NCBI GenBank assembly: GCA_015272515.1
Contig: JACYLN010000022.1
Coordinates: 1 to 64,000, forward strand
Direction: 5' to 3'
Source of the DNA: Leptolyngbyaceae cyanobacterium C42_A2020_001
Lineage (GTDB): Bacteria; Cyanobacteriota; Cyanobacteriia; Leptolyngbyales; Leptolyngbyaceae
Length of the DNA: 64,000 nt
The notes under the pieces were generated by a model, which saw only the letters and a list, made by a program, of their open reading frames with translations, did not search any database and was not told the DNA's origin. How positions within the stretch are numbered: the stretch's first letter is position 1; each line of letters begins with the position of its first letter. Made by a program: the position numbers and the translations under genes. Below, one piece after another: positions 8,303 to 17,206 of this stretch.

Positions 8303-9238
8303 GTGAACACGTTACCTAGCCATTACCTTAATCGTTGCCACCAGCTCAGCCATTCGCCCAACCTTCGCCACTCGAAAGGCACGCTAAAAAGTCAGGGAGA
8401 AACGACTCTGCACTATCAAAGCTGGGTACCAGTGTCTCATCCTCGTGCGGTTGTTGTTATCATTCATGGCTTGGGCGGGCACACAGGGCTTTTTGGTAAT
8501 TTGATTGATCACTTCGTCCATCAAGACTTTGCCGTCTACAGCCTTGATTTGCGGGGACACGGATGTTCCTCTGGACAACGAGGATTTATCAACACGTGGG
8601 CAGAGTATCGAGCTGATCTGGCAGTGTTGTTGGAGTTAGTTACTGTTCAACTAGCGAAGCAGCCCTATTTTGTTGTGGGCCATAGCCTGGGTGCCGTGGT
8701 TGCCTTAGACTATGTGCTGCATTTTCCCAATGCGGTGCAGGGTGTCATTGCCATCTCGCCGCCGATGGGCAAGGTGGAAATTTCCCGCTTTCGGTTAGCG
8801 TTGGGAACGCTATTTTCTTTGATCTACCCTCGTTTTAGCCTCAGTAGCGGAGTGAGTTCAAGCATGGGTTCTCGTGACCCAGACGTAAACCTTGCCTACA
8901 CTCAAGATAGTCTGCGCCATAAGCGGGGTACTGCTCGGCTTGCGACAGAATTTTTCAAGACGGTCGCCTGGATCAAACAACACAGTGCCGAGTTGAAAAC
9001 TCCCCTGTTGATTTTGCATGGTGGCGGCGATCGCTTTGTGCCGCCTGAGGGAAGCCGTGTGTTCTTTGAACAGTTGCCTCTAGCAGACAAAGAGCGAATC
9101 GAGTATCCCGGTGCCTACCATGAACTCCAAAACGAGTTGAACTACCAGGAGATACTGCACGACATGACTAACTGGATTGAACGCCATCTTGCAGAAGCAC
9201 CCCCGTTATCGTCCAACTCAAGCAATGAGCATATCTAA
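8303..9238 (+). CDS. alpha/beta hydrolase, monoacylglycerol-lipase-like (Hydrolase_4)
   Basis: 311 residues from a GTG at 8303; the ATG two bases before it is out of frame and reads straight into TGA. The fold markers are VVIIHGLGGHTG (oxyanion loop), DLRGHGCSSGQRG, the nucleophile elbow VGHSLGAVVA, PLLILHGGGDRFVPPEGS with the acidic residue, and the catalytic His in GAYHELQNE. These are typical of serine lipases acting on monoacylglycerols or lysophospholipids. The next gene, an acyltransferase, follows by 15 bp, suggesting the pair remodels membrane lipids. Confidence 0.9.
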   Translation: MNTLPSHYLNRCHQLSHSPNLRHSKGTLKSQGETTLHYQSWVPVSHPRAVVVIIHGLGGHTGLFGNLIDHFVHQDFAVYSLDLRGHGCSSGQRGFINTWAEYRADLAVLLELVTVQLAKQPYFVVGHSLGAVVALDYVLHFPNAVQGVIAISPPMGKVEISRFRLALGTLFSLIYPRFSLSSGVSSSMGSRDPDVNLAYTQDSLRHKRGTARLATEFFKTVAWIKQHSAELKTPLLILHGGGDRFVPPEGSRVFFEQLPLADKERIEYPGAYHELQNELNYQEILHDMTNWIERHLAEAPPLSSNSSNEHI

Positions 9239-9253
9239 TTTGGCTGGGTGCTT

Positions 9254-10666
9254 ATGAGCTATCTGCGTTCTCGATTGAGTTTCATTCCAGATGCATTTAA
9301 CCCCCTCGTTTTGCGAGTTACCCATGCTGTGTTACCACTCATGCTCAAGCTTCGTCTCAAAGCATGGCTACCATCGGGGATTGCGGCGATCGAGGCAACC
9401 AATGTTGAGGCATTAGTTCACTTGTATCAGCAATTTCAAGCCGGAAAGATTCGCTTTCTGATGGCATTTCGGCATCCGGAAGTGGATGATCCCCTGTCTG
9501 TGCTGTTTCTCCTATCTCGCATTGTGCCACGAGTTGCCCGTCAGAAAGGGATCTTACTCAAATCGCCGATTCATAGTCATTTTATCTACGATCGCGGAAT
9601 GCCGTTTTGGGCCGGTGCCTGGCTTGGCTGGTGGTTTTCCAGGTTGGGTGGAATTCCCATTCATCGGGGCAAACGACCTGCCGATCGCGTTGCCCTGCGG
9701 GCAGCCAGAGATTTGCTGATTAATGGCAAATTTCCTCTATCGATCGCCCCTGAAGGTGGCACCAATGGACACAGCGAGATTGTCAGCGAGTTAGAGTCGG
9801 GTGGCGCTCAACTAGGATTTTGGTGTGCAGAAGATTTAGCTAAAGCAAATCGGGCTGAGCAGGTTTTCATTGTACCAATCGGCATTCAATATCACTACAC
9901 TACTCCCGTCTGGGCAAATTTAGAGCGAGTTTTAAGCCAGTTAGAAAAAGATTGCGGGTTAAACTCTCAGGACTTAGAAATAGAACCAGATGCAAATCGT
10001 CAAGCAGTTTACTATCAACGATTATTGCGATTAAGTGAGTGCCTTCTATCCCAACTCGAAGATTTCTATCGTGAGTTTTATCATCAAGTATTGCCACCCT
10101 TAAAATTAAGCGATAATGATGCCTCATCTGAAACAAATCTACTTCTTTCATTGCGTCTTCAACGATTGCTAAACATTGCTTTACAGGTATCCGAACATTA
10201 CTTCAATCTTGAATCTCAAGCAGGTTTAACAGAACGGTGTCGTCGCATTGAAGAAGCCTGCTGGCGTTATGTGTATCGAGATGATGTGGTTGATGTTAAG
10301 CAGCTCTCATCCGTGAGTCGAGGTTTGGGAAATTGGGTAGCAGAAGAAGCGCTGTTGCGAGTGAAGCATATGCGGTTGGTAGAAAGTTTTGTTGCAGTAA
10401 CGGGTACTTACGTGCAGGAGAAGCCCACAGTTGAGCGTTTTGCTGAAGTAACGTTGATTTTATTTGACGCAATCGCCCGAATCAAAGGGCAGAAATTTCC
10501 CCGTCGTCCCCGCTTGGGTTGGCGTAAATCCACAATTACCGTCGGGAAACCGATTTGTATTACAGAGCGCTGGGAAACGTATCAATCTAACCGCCAAGCC
10601 GCCCGTCAAGCCGTTGCAGACGTGACCCAAGAGTTGCAGGTGGCGTTGAATAAGATGATTACCTGA
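9254..10666 (+). CDS. 1-acyl-glycerol-3-phosphate acyltransferase family (PlsC-like) protein with long C-terminal extension
   Basis: About 470 residues from ATG 9254 (MSYLRSRLSF). The N-terminal half is the acyltransferase domain, with the H-x4-D motif in FRHPEVDDPL, a WFSRLGGIPIHRGKR segment for acceptor binding, and SIAPEGGTNG corresponding to the EG-motif that holds the phosphate. The C-terminal ~230 residues are helical and have no motif I know. Typical PlsC proteins are about 200-260 residues, so this is a large variant. It is cotranscribed with the preceding lipase-like gene. Confidence 0.82.
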   Translation: MSYLRSRLSFIPDAFNPLVLRVTHAVLPLMLKLRLKAWLPSGIAAIEATNVEALVHLYQQFQAGKIRFLMAFRHPEVDDPLSVLFLLSRIVPRVARQKGILLKSPIHSHFIYDRGMPFWAGAWLGWWFSRLGGIPIHRGKRPADRVALRAARDLLINGKFPLSIAPEGGTNGHSEIVSELESGGAQLGFWCAEDLAKANRAEQVFIVPIGIQYHYTTPVWANLERVLSQLEKDCGLNSQDLEIEPDANRQAVYYQRLLRLSECLLSQLEDFYREFYHQVLPPLKLSDNDASSETNLLLSLRLQRLLNIALQVSEHYFNLESQAGLTERCRRIEEACWRYVYRDDVVDVKQLSSVSRGLGNWVAEEALLRVKHMRLVESFVAVTGTYVQEKPTVERFAEVTLILFDAIARIKGQKFPRRPRLGWRKSTITVGKPICITERWETYQSNRQAARQAVADVTQELQVALNKMIT

Positions 10667-10672
10667 AACCAA

Positions 10673-10832
10673 CAAAAATGGGCGTTGCTGAATCCAGCTA
10701 TGATTCGCCCCCCTAGCCCCCCAAAGTTGGGGGGAAACAGTCTTCAAAGTCCCCCAGAATTGGGGGATTTAGGGGGCAATCCAGAAACTCACTTTGTAAT
10801 TTCATACTTCTATTCAGCAACGCCCAAAAATG
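10673..10832. mobile_element. 144-bp MITE with 13-bp terminal inverted repeats and 8-bp target duplication
   Basis: The left end GGCGTTGCTGAAT (10681-10693) is the exact reverse complement of the right end ATTCAGCAACGCC (10812-10824). Direct copies of CAAAAATG flank it at 10673-10680 and 10825-10832. The inside has no ORF but has runs of C and G forming inverted repeats (around 10711-10740 and 10750-10780). It is a non-autonomous element landed just after the acyltransferase stop codon. The transposase family that moves it is not in the window. Confidence 0.85.
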
Positions 10833-10907
10833 TAGGTGTTTGCGAACAAATACACTAGAATAACCATGACTAACTCCAGGCACTCATAGGAGTACAGGGC
10901 AATTGGT

Positions 10908-11402
10908 ATGGATAGTTGCGATTTGTTGAACTGCGTCATTTTGGGGATTGATCCTGCGATCGCCAGTATTGGGTTTGGGGCGATTCGAGGAAATCATGCG
11001 CTGGATTATGGCGTGATCAGCACGGCTGCCAATGTTCCCATGTATGAGCGGCTCAGTCAAATTCGCAATGATATTCATGACTTGTGCTCCATGCTCAAGC
11101 CAGACATTGTGGCGATGGAGATGCCATTTTTTGGACGGGAAAACACCAACGCCAACAAGGTGTTACGCGCGATGGGCGTGATTGAACTGACGCTAGGAGA
11201 TTGCGGTTTAACAGAGTTTATTTTTTTGCATCAATCTCAGGTAAAAGCTGCTGTTGCCCAATATGGAGCCAGTAAGTTTGAAATTAAACAGGCAGTGATG
11301 CACATTTTTGGCTTGCCCGAACCCCCTTCGCCAGATGATAGTGCTGATGGACTGGCGATCGCCTACGCGGCTCAATGTGGTGCCCGGGCAAACGTTGCCT
11401 GA
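10908..11402 (+). CDS. ruvC: crossover junction endodeoxyribonuclease RuvC
   Basis: 164 residues, normal for RuvC. The four acidic catalytic residues of the RNase-H-like fold are visible: Asp15 in LGIDPAIASIGFG, Glu71 in IVAMEMPFF, and Asp144/Asp147 in PDDSADGLAIA. It resolves Holliday junctions with RuvAB during recombinational repair. The segment FFGRENTNANKVLRAMGVIE carries the loop residues involved in junction binding. It stops at 11400-11402, immediately abutting the stop codon of the convergent transporter gene. Confidence 0.92.
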   Translation: MDSCDLLNCVILGIDPAIASIGFGAIRGNHALDYGVISTAANVPMYERLSQIRNDIHDLCSMLKPDIVAMEMPFFGRENTNANKVLRAMGVIELTLGDCGLTEFIFLHQSQVKAAVAQYGASKFEIKQAVMHIFGLPEPPSPDDSADGLAIAYAAQCGARANVA

Positions 11403-12455
11403 TTACCGGAACGGTGGCGAAAATAACAATCCACCCTTCGTCCACAGGTTGTTTTGTCCACGGGGTAGGTTCAGCTTCGTTTGCGGTCCCAAATTGCGGT
11501 TATACACCTCGCCGTAATTGCCCACGTGCTTGACGATGCGAGCAGCAAAATCGTTAGGAATGCCCATGCCCTTGCCCAAGTCACCTTCCAAACCCAGAAA
11601 GCGACGTACTTCTGGGTCTTTGCTACTTGTAAACTGAGCCAGATTTCGAGAGGTAATTTCCAGTTCTTCTGCCTCAAATAGGGTAAACACCGTCCACCGC
11701 ACCACATCTGCCCAGGCAGAATCCCCTCCCGCGATCGCCGGAGCCAACGGTTCTTTTGACAATGGCTCTGCCAAAATAATGTGGTCCGCAGGGTTGGGAA
11801 GCGTCGTGCGGCGGGAAATAAGCTGGGAGCGATCAGCGGTTACCCCGTCACACCGTCCTTCTGCATAGGTGGCAAAGGTTGTGTTCACATCTTCAAATAC
11901 CACAGGTTTGTAGGGAATTCCCCGTTTTTGCATTTGATCGGTCAAGTTTTGTTCGGTTGTAGTGCCAATCTGAATGCAAATCGATTTGTTTTTTAAGTCT
12001 GCGAGAGTTTTGATGTTGCTAGCTTGTTTCACCATAATGCCTTGCCCGTCATGGAATACAACGGGTGCAAACTCCAGACCCACCGACGTATCGCGGCTAG
12101 TTGTCCAGGTGGTGTTACGGCTGAGGATGTCTACTTCGCCCGTTTGTACTGCGGTAAATCGCTCTTTGGCGTTGAGGTTGCGATACTCTACCGCTTCGGG
12201 ATTGTCGAACAGGGCAGCGGCGATCGCGCGGCACACGTCCACATCTAACCCAGAGTATTTGCCATCTTGCCCCACAAAGCTAAATCCAGGGAGCTCTCCA
12301 CTCACCCCACAAATTAGAGTACCCCGGTTCAAAACGGTTGCCAATCGTCCACGTGGGTTACCATCCCCTGATTGGGTGGAGGGTGAATCGCCGCAGCCAG
12401 TGAGGGCGATCGCAAACACAAGACTTGCTAAAAACCAGGAACTCCATCGATGCAT
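11403..12455 (-). CDS. amino-acid ABC transporter substrate-binding lipoprotein
   Basis: About 350 residues from ATG 12453-12455 (MHRWSSWFLASLVFAIALTGCG). The lipobox LTGC marks a lipoprotein. The mature part reads RGTLICGVSGELPGFSF, SGLDVDVCRAIAAALF, VDILSRNTTWTTSRD and KSICIQIGTTTEQNL, matching family-3 solute-binding proteins of the AapJ/BztA type for polar or general L-amino acids. The permeases and ATPase are not adjacent. A longer frame reaching 12524 would overlap the next gene and place a non-signal segment before the lipoprotein signal, so it is not used. Confidence 0.93.
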   Translation of the reverse strand: MHRWSSWFLASLVFAIALTGCGDSPSTQSGDGNPRGRLATVLNRGTLICGVSGELPGFSFVGQDGKYSGLDVDVCRAIAAALFDNPEAVEYRNLNAKERFTAVQTGEVDILSRNTTWTTSRDTSVGLEFAPVVFHDGQGIMVKQASNIKTLADLKNKSICIQIGTTTEQNLTDQMQKRGIPYKPVVFEDVNTTFATYAEGRCDGVTADRSQLISRRTTLPNPADHIILAEPLSKEPLAPAIAGGDSAWADVVRWTVFTLFEAEELEITSRNLAQFTSSKDPEVRRFLGLEGDLGKGMGIPNDFAARIVKHVGNYGEVYNRNLGPQTKLNLPRGQNNLWTKGGLLFSPPFR

Positions 12456-12498
12456 AAGTGTTGTAGGGAATGGGATAGGGGATAGGGGATGGTAAATT

Positions 12499-13056
12499 CT
12501 AGCGAGGATAAAATTCCACAACATCCCGTCTGATTTTAATGTCGTAATTGCCTAAAAAATCACTGCCCAGAAGACCATCGGCAGAGTCGTTCGCGATCGC
12601 CACATTCAAGTTTCGCACGGTGGCACCATCCACCGTCATCGAAGTGATGCGACCCACGGGCATAATAATATTTCTGCCATCTGCCATTGTGAAGCGTCCC
12701 GCCCCAACAATGGGAATGTTGAGCGCTTGGGCCATGGAGCGGGTGATTAAGGTTCCACTTGCCCCTGTGTCTACCAGCATTTCGTAAGTGCGGTTGCCGT
12801 TAAACGTCACATCAATTACAGGTGTACCGCCATCCAGTCGCTTGATCCGAGCCAGAAAATAACCTCTAGCCGCAGGTTGAGCCGTGCCACCCCGACAAAG
12901 CTTCCCCAGATTAACGCGCTTACCAGACGAATTGACCATGTAACAAGCATCATCTTGAGCCAATGCTGGAGTTATGACGTTGCCATCTCCCGGTGCGGAG
13001 ATAGTTACAGCAGCGGCAAAACCTGCGATCGCAAAAAGCCTGGTAAAAACCCTCAT
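12499..13056 (-). CDS. secreted retropepsin-like aspartic protease
   Basis: 185 residues. A signal peptide covers about residues 1-34 (FAIAGFAAAVTISAP ending ALA). One aspartic protease domain follows with the active-site triad MLVDTGASGTLI (Asp97), the flap region RFTMADGRNIIMPVG and the second hydrophobic-glycine element DGLLGSDFLGNYDI. Single-domain enzymes of this clan AA type must dimerise to be active. Protein of this class are found as periplasmic TIGR02281-type proteases. Substrate unknown. It lies 43 bp upstream of the binding-protein gene on the same strand. Confidence 0.88.
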   Translation of the reverse strand: MRVFTRLFAIAGFAAAVTISAPGDGNVITPALAQDDACYMVNSSGKRVNLGKLCRGGTAQPAARGYFLARIKRLDGGTPVIDVTFNGNRTYEMLVDTGASGTLITRSMAQALNIPIVGAGRFTMADGRNIIMPVGRITSMTVDGATVRNLNVAIANDSADGLLGSDFLGNYDIKIRRDVVEFYPR

Positions 13057-13184
13057 ATTGCTTGCCTTACAAATGTCATCTCCATTCTGACTGATTTATT
13101 TCCGCTTGAAGCAGAAGGATAAACAAATCCGAGGTGGATTCCGGATAAATAATGAACTTGATGGGATTTAGAACTATAAGAGAT

Positions 13185-13235
13185 GCACTCGTTTGAGCGT
13201 CCCAACTACAAGGGGGCTACCTTCTGCACGAGTGT
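13185..13235 (+). other. nested inverted repeat upstream of the prolyl oligopeptidase gene
   Basis: GCACTCGT (13185-13192) can pair with ACGAGTGT (13228-13235), and inside it AGCGTCCC can pair partly with GGGGGCT. The hairpin ends 30 bp before the start codon. It could be a structured leader or an operator; there is no second copy to test. Confidence 0.25.
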
Positions 13236-13264
13236 TATTGGTCATTCCTCACTGCTATCGCTGA

Positions 13265-15430
13265 ATGAAAAATCGAATCATTTTAGGGTGCGTTGGTCTG
13301 GTACTTGCTTTCATCTGTCATAGTGGACTTAGGTTCACTGTGGCTGAAGCTATGACTCCTGTTAACTCTACGTTTGCTTATCCTGCCAGCCCTAAAGGGA
13401 ATCAGGTTGATAACTATCACGGTACAACCGTTGCCGATCCTTACCGTTGGCTAGAGAATCCAGACTCGCCCGAAACCAAAACCTGGGTTGACGCACAAAA
13501 TAAATTGACTTTTGGATTTTTAGAGCAAATTTCGGAGCGCGATCGCATCAAACAGCGCCTGACTAAACTCTGGAACTACGAAAAATACAGTACACCCTTT
13601 AAACAAGGCGATCGCTATTTCTTCTTCAAAAATGACGGTTTGCAGAATCAAAGCGTGTTGTATACGCTCAAGTCCCTTGAGGATCAGCCTACCGTGCTGC
13701 TAGATCCAAACAAGCTTTCTGACGATGGCACCGTTGCTCTGTCTGGGTTAGCCATCAGCGAAGATGGTGCGCTTGTGGCGTATGGCTTATCCACTTCGGG
13801 TTCCGACTGGCAAGATTGGAAAGTGCGCCAGGTTGACACGGGCAAAGATCTGGCAGATCTGGTGCAATGGGTCAAATTTTCCAGTGCATCCTGGACGAAA
13901 GACGGCAAAGGCTTTTTTTACTCGCGCTACGACGCACCCAAAGCCAAAACCAAACTGGAAGATGTGAACTACTTCCAGAAGCTGTACTATCACCGTCTGG
14001 GAACTCCCCAATCGGAAGATGTGTTGATTTACGAACGTCCCGACCAAAAGGAATGGGGCTTTAGCGGCGATGTCACCGAAGATGGACACTATCTGATTGT
14101 CTCGGTGTGGTTGGGAACAGATACGCGCAACCTGGTTTTCTATAAAGATTTAATCACCCCAAATGCGCCCGTGGTTGAGTTGGTCAACACCTTTGAAGCA
14201 GAATATCGCTTCATCGATAACGAGGGAACTCGCTTCTGGTTCAGCACTGATTTGAACGCGCCCCGCAGCCGAGTGGTGGCGATTGATATTGCCAACAGCG
14301 ATCGCGCTCAATGGCAAGAAATCATCCCGGAAGCCGCTGAAACTCTCCAGAGCGTGAGTACCCTCAACCATCAATTTGTTGCTTCTTACCTCAAAGATGC
14401 CTACACCCAGATCAAAATTTTTGACCTGGATGGTCGCCCAGTGCGGGATGTGGAACTGCCAGGAATCGGCTCGGTGGGCGGGTTTGGTGGCAAGCGAGAA
14501 GACACCGAAACCTTCTACAGCTTCACCAGTTTCACCACACCCACCACCATCTACCGCTACGACATGGTGACCGGAAAAAGCACCCTGTTCCGCCAGCCCA
14601 AAGTGGATTTCAATCCACAAGATTACGAGACGCGCCAGATTTTTTACCGCAGCAAAGATGGCACTCAAGTCCCTATGTTTGTGGTGCATAAGCAAGGACT
14701 CAAACTAGACGGCAACAATCCCACGCTGCTCTATGGCTATGGTGGTTTTGGGGTATCGCTTACTCCGAGCTTTTCGGTGAGCTTGCTGGTGTGGATGGAG
14801 ATGGGCGGCGTATACGCAGTGCCCAGTTTGCGGGGTGGTGGCGAATATGGTGAAGAATGGCATCAGTCTGGAATGAAAGACAAGAAGCAAAATGTGTTTG
14901 ATGATTTCATTGCAGCGGCGGAATGGCTGATTAAGAACCAATACACCTCTCCCAAGAAGTTGGCGATCGCAGGCGGCAGCAATGGTGGCTTACTCGTAGG
15001 GGCCTGCATGACGCAACGCCCCGATCTGTTTGGGGCTGCTCTGCCCGATGTTGGCGTGATGGACATGCTTCGGTTCCACAAGTTCACCATCGGTTGGGCA
15101 TGGACTTCGGAATATGGCTCTCCCGAAAATCCAGATGACTTTAAAACGCTCCATACCTACTCGCCACTCCACAACCTCAAACCCAACGTCGATTATCCAG
15201 CAACCCTGATTACGACTGCTGATCACGACGATCGCGTGGTGCCCGCCCACAGTTTCAAGTTTGCTGCTGCTCTCCAGGCTGCCCATACAGGCACCAATCC
15301 AGTGTTAATTCGGATTGAAACCAAAGCCGGACACGGAGCCGGAAAACCCACTGCTAAGATGATTGAGGAAACCGCCGACAAATGGGCATTTCTGGTAAAA
15401 ACGTTGGAAATGCCACTGACCCCGCAATGA
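13265..15430 (+). CDS. prolyl oligopeptidase family serine peptidase (S9A)
   Basis: 721 residues, normal for S9A enzymes. A signal peptide covers about residues 1-29. The N-terminal DPYRWLENPDSPETKTWVDA segment is characteristic of prolyl endopeptidases, followed by the seven-bladed propeller (to about residue 430) that limits substrate size. The C-terminal alpha/beta hydrolase domain has Ser572 in AIAGGSNGGLLVG, the acidic residue in TADHDDRVVPAHS (about 653-656) and His690 in KAGHGAGKP. It cleaves short peptides after proline, probably in the periplasm. Its stop overlaps the start of the next gene (ATGA), so the two are translationally coupled. Confidence 0.95.
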   Translation: MKNRIILGCVGLVLAFICHSGLRFTVAEAMTPVNSTFAYPASPKGNQVDNYHGTTVADPYRWLENPDSPETKTWVDAQNKLTFGFLEQISERDRIKQRLTKLWNYEKYSTPFKQGDRYFFFKNDGLQNQSVLYTLKSLEDQPTVLLDPNKLSDDGTVALSGLAISEDGALVAYGLSTSGSDWQDWKVRQVDTGKDLADLVQWVKFSSASWTKDGKGFFYSRYDAPKAKTKLEDVNYFQKLYYHRLGTPQSEDVLIYERPDQKEWGFSGDVTEDGHYLIVSVWLGTDTRNLVFYKDLITPNAPVVELVNTFEAEYRFIDNEGTRFWFSTDLNAPRSRVVAIDIANSDRAQWQEIIPEAAETLQSVSTLNHQFVASYLKDAYTQIKIFDLDGRPVRDVELPGIGSVGGFGGKREDTETFYSFTSFTTPTTIYRYDMVTGKSTLFRQPKVDFNPQDYETRQIFYRSKDGTQVPMFVVHKQGLKLDGNNPTLLYGYGGFGVSLTPSFSVSLLVWMEMGGVYAVPSLRGGGEYGEEWHQSGMKDKKQNVFDDFIAAAEWLIKNQYTSPKKLAIAGGSNGGLLVGACMTQRPDLFGAALPDVGVMDMLRFHKFTIGWAWTSEYGSPENPDDFKTLHTYSPLHNLKPNVDYPATLITTADHDDRVVPAHSFKFAAALQAAHTGTNPVLIRIETKAGHGAGKPTAKMIEETADKWAFLVKTLEMPLTPQ

Positions 15431-16188
15431 AGTTGAATAAATTTGGCATTCTGCTCATTGCCCTGCTCCTGCTCCTGGGAGGTTCTGTTCTACTGAACGT
15501 CCTGCTCTACAATCGGGCAGTCAAGTATTACGTTGAACTCAACCAGACCCGACTGGATCCATTTGGGTTGAAGGTGTATCCGGCAAATCCCATCCCGCGC
15601 CCCAATGCCAAGCAAAATCGAGTGGTGCTCTTGGGTGATTCCCGAGCTGCGGAGTGGTCAGCACCCAATATCAGCGGGTTCGAGTTTATCAATCGAGGCA
15701 TTGGTTCCCAAACTTCCATCCAGGTAGCACAACGATTTGCTAACCACATGCGCCCCTTGCAGCCGGACGTGATTGTGATTCAAGTTGGGGTGAATGACCT
15801 GAAAACCATTGGCTTGTTTCCAACTCAAAAGGCGGCGATCGCTGCCGCCTGCAAACAAAATATTCAGCATTTAGTGGAGGACTCAAAAAAGCTGGGCGCA
15901 ATTGTAATTGTGACCACGATTTTTCCCGTTGGGGAAGTGCCGCTGGAGCGCAAACCCTTTTGGTCAGACGCGATCGCTGAAGCCGTAAAAGATGTCAACA
16001 CCTTCATCACCGGACTAGCATCAGACCAGGTGATTGTGTTCGATACCGTCCCCATCCTTGCCGATAATCAGGGCAAATTGTCACAGCAATATCGCGAAGA
16101 CGAACTGCACCTGAACCCACAAGGCTACGCAGCTCTTAATCAAAAACTCATACCACTCCTGAACACAATAAAACTAAACCCACGCTGA
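15427..16188 (+). CDS. SGNH/GDSL-family hydrolase, membrane-anchored
   Basis: 253 residues from ATG 15427, which shares ATGA with the upstream stop. A hydrophobic helix (residues 6-26) anchors or exports it. The SGNH blocks are visible: VVLLGDSRAAEW (Ser nucleophile), NRGIGSQTS (Gly), IQVGVNDLK (Asn) and DELHLNPQGY (Asp/His). Such enzymes remove acyl or acetyl groups from lipids or polysaccharides. Coupling with a periplasmic prolyl oligopeptidase suggests both act outside the cytoplasm, but their substrates need not be related. Confidence 0.9.
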   Translation: MKLNKFGILLIALLLLLGGSVLLNVLLYNRAVKYYVELNQTRLDPFGLKVYPANPIPRPNAKQNRVVLLGDSRAAEWSAPNISGFEFINRGIGSQTSIQVAQRFANHMRPLQPDVIVIQVGVNDLKTIGLFPTQKAAIAAACKQNIQHLVEDSKKLGAIVIVTTIFPVGEVPLERKPFWSDAIAEAVKDVNTFITGLASDQVIVFDTVPILADNQGKLSQQYREDELHLNPQGYAALNQKLIPLLNTIKLNPR

Positions 16189-16247
16189 TGAATCATCTGT
16201 CGGCAACTGCGAAAATCTACTAAGCTTAAAAATTCCGTCAGTTAATA

Positions 16248-17102
16248 TTACAAGTTAACTGATTTGTCTGGTAACCAAAGCTGTCGTTTAGGAATTTTTA
16301 TTGTGACACCGGGTGCAAGCTCAACTTGCTCAGGAATCTCACGCCATTCAGACTCGTTCACAAAATCGTTTTTCAACCAACGGCTTAAATCCTTCATGTC
16401 TCGAAGTCTCAACAAAGTTTGATTATTATCAGCAAACCATTGAGCATCCGCAGTAAAAGACGTGTTTGTTACGATCATACCCATGTGAAATGGTGATGCT
16501 TGTGAAGTAAGTACTCCATGAAAATCACGGACATCAGGAGCACCTGTTTTACGACTGGAGTGATGATGTTTTGCTTGAACGGCTAACAAAAACGGGAAAG
16601 CATAGTTCCCATTGGGATAAGCAATAATATCTACTCCTCCATCTTTACGATAAACATCACCAACTAGCTGCACGCTCAAGCCCATATTTTCAAGTCGATC
16701 AGCGATTAAGTATTGGAATTTATCAGGAGGTAATTGTTTTAGCCGCTCTGTATCTTCAAGAAACCAAGCAAGAAGTTTATTAGAAAATTCAACAAATTCA
16801 ACAGTGTAAGGTTCAGGGCTGCCCCATTTCTTCTTGGAAAGCTCCTCAATCTGATTGAGTAGATAGAGCTGCATTGGTGCAGCCTTTTTGTAATAAGGAT
16901 TATCAACCTCATGGACACCTAGACCTTCTAGGTCACTAGGTTTAAGGCGATACTCACCTAGCGCTCGTGTTTTAGTAATGTATCGATACTTGTTTTGGTG
17001 CTGGCGCTGGCAATTAGCACACAGATATGTACCAAGAATAGGGTGTTTGCGAAGGGTTCCCTTACCGCATTCAGAGCAAGGAGGTTTTGCCGTTTTCGCC
17101 AT
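16248..17102 (-). CDS. XPA-like DNA-binding domain fused to a PD-(D/E)xK (Mrr-like) endonuclease
   Basis: 284 residues. The N-terminus (about 1-105) is strikingly like the DNA-binding core of eukaryotic XPA. A C4 zinc finger has Cys9/Cys12 (CSECGK) and Cys28/Cys31 (CANC), compared with CEECGK and CDNC in human XPA. Then come ITKT (42-45), EY-LK-DLE (50-59), NPYY (68-71), MQLYLLNQI (77-85) and KKWGSPE (91-97), in the same order and nearly the same spacing as in XPA. Residues ~125-245 are a nuclease domain: IADRLENMGLSV, DGGVDII (Asp158), AVQAK (Gln176, Lys178), the DVRDFHGVL helix and MIVTNTSFTADAQWFA, as in Mrr-like restriction enzymes. No methyltransferase or restriction partner is adjacent. 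I infer a nuclease targeted to distorted or damaged DNA; annotation as a plain restriction endonuclease would miss the XPA part. Confidence 0.85.
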   Translation of the reverse strand: MAKTAKPPCSECGKGTLRKHPILGTYLCANCQRQHQNKYRYITKTRALGEYRLKPSDLEGLGVHEVDNPYYKKAAPMQLYLLNQIEELSKKKWGSPEPYTVEFVEFSNKLLAWFLEDTERLKQLPPDKFQYLIADRLENMGLSVQLVGDVYRKDGGVDIIAYPNGNYAFPFLLAVQAKHHHSSRKTGAPDVRDFHGVLTSQASPFHMGMIVTNTSFTADAQWFADNNQTLLRLRDMKDLSRWLKNDFVNESEWREIPEQVELAPGVTIKIPKRQLWLPDKSVNL

Positions 17103-17206
17103 TGTTGAAGATCAATAAGCTATCTATGATCGATTTTAGGATTGATTTCCTTATAACTGCACTGAACTTAACTCCATAAATAAAACAACTCAGAAGTATC
17201 CAAATT

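Noticed and set aside
14150-14695. 181-aa minus-strand ORF inside the prolyl oligopeptidase gene
   Set aside because: Antisense shadow of a conserved coding region without homology-like motifs.
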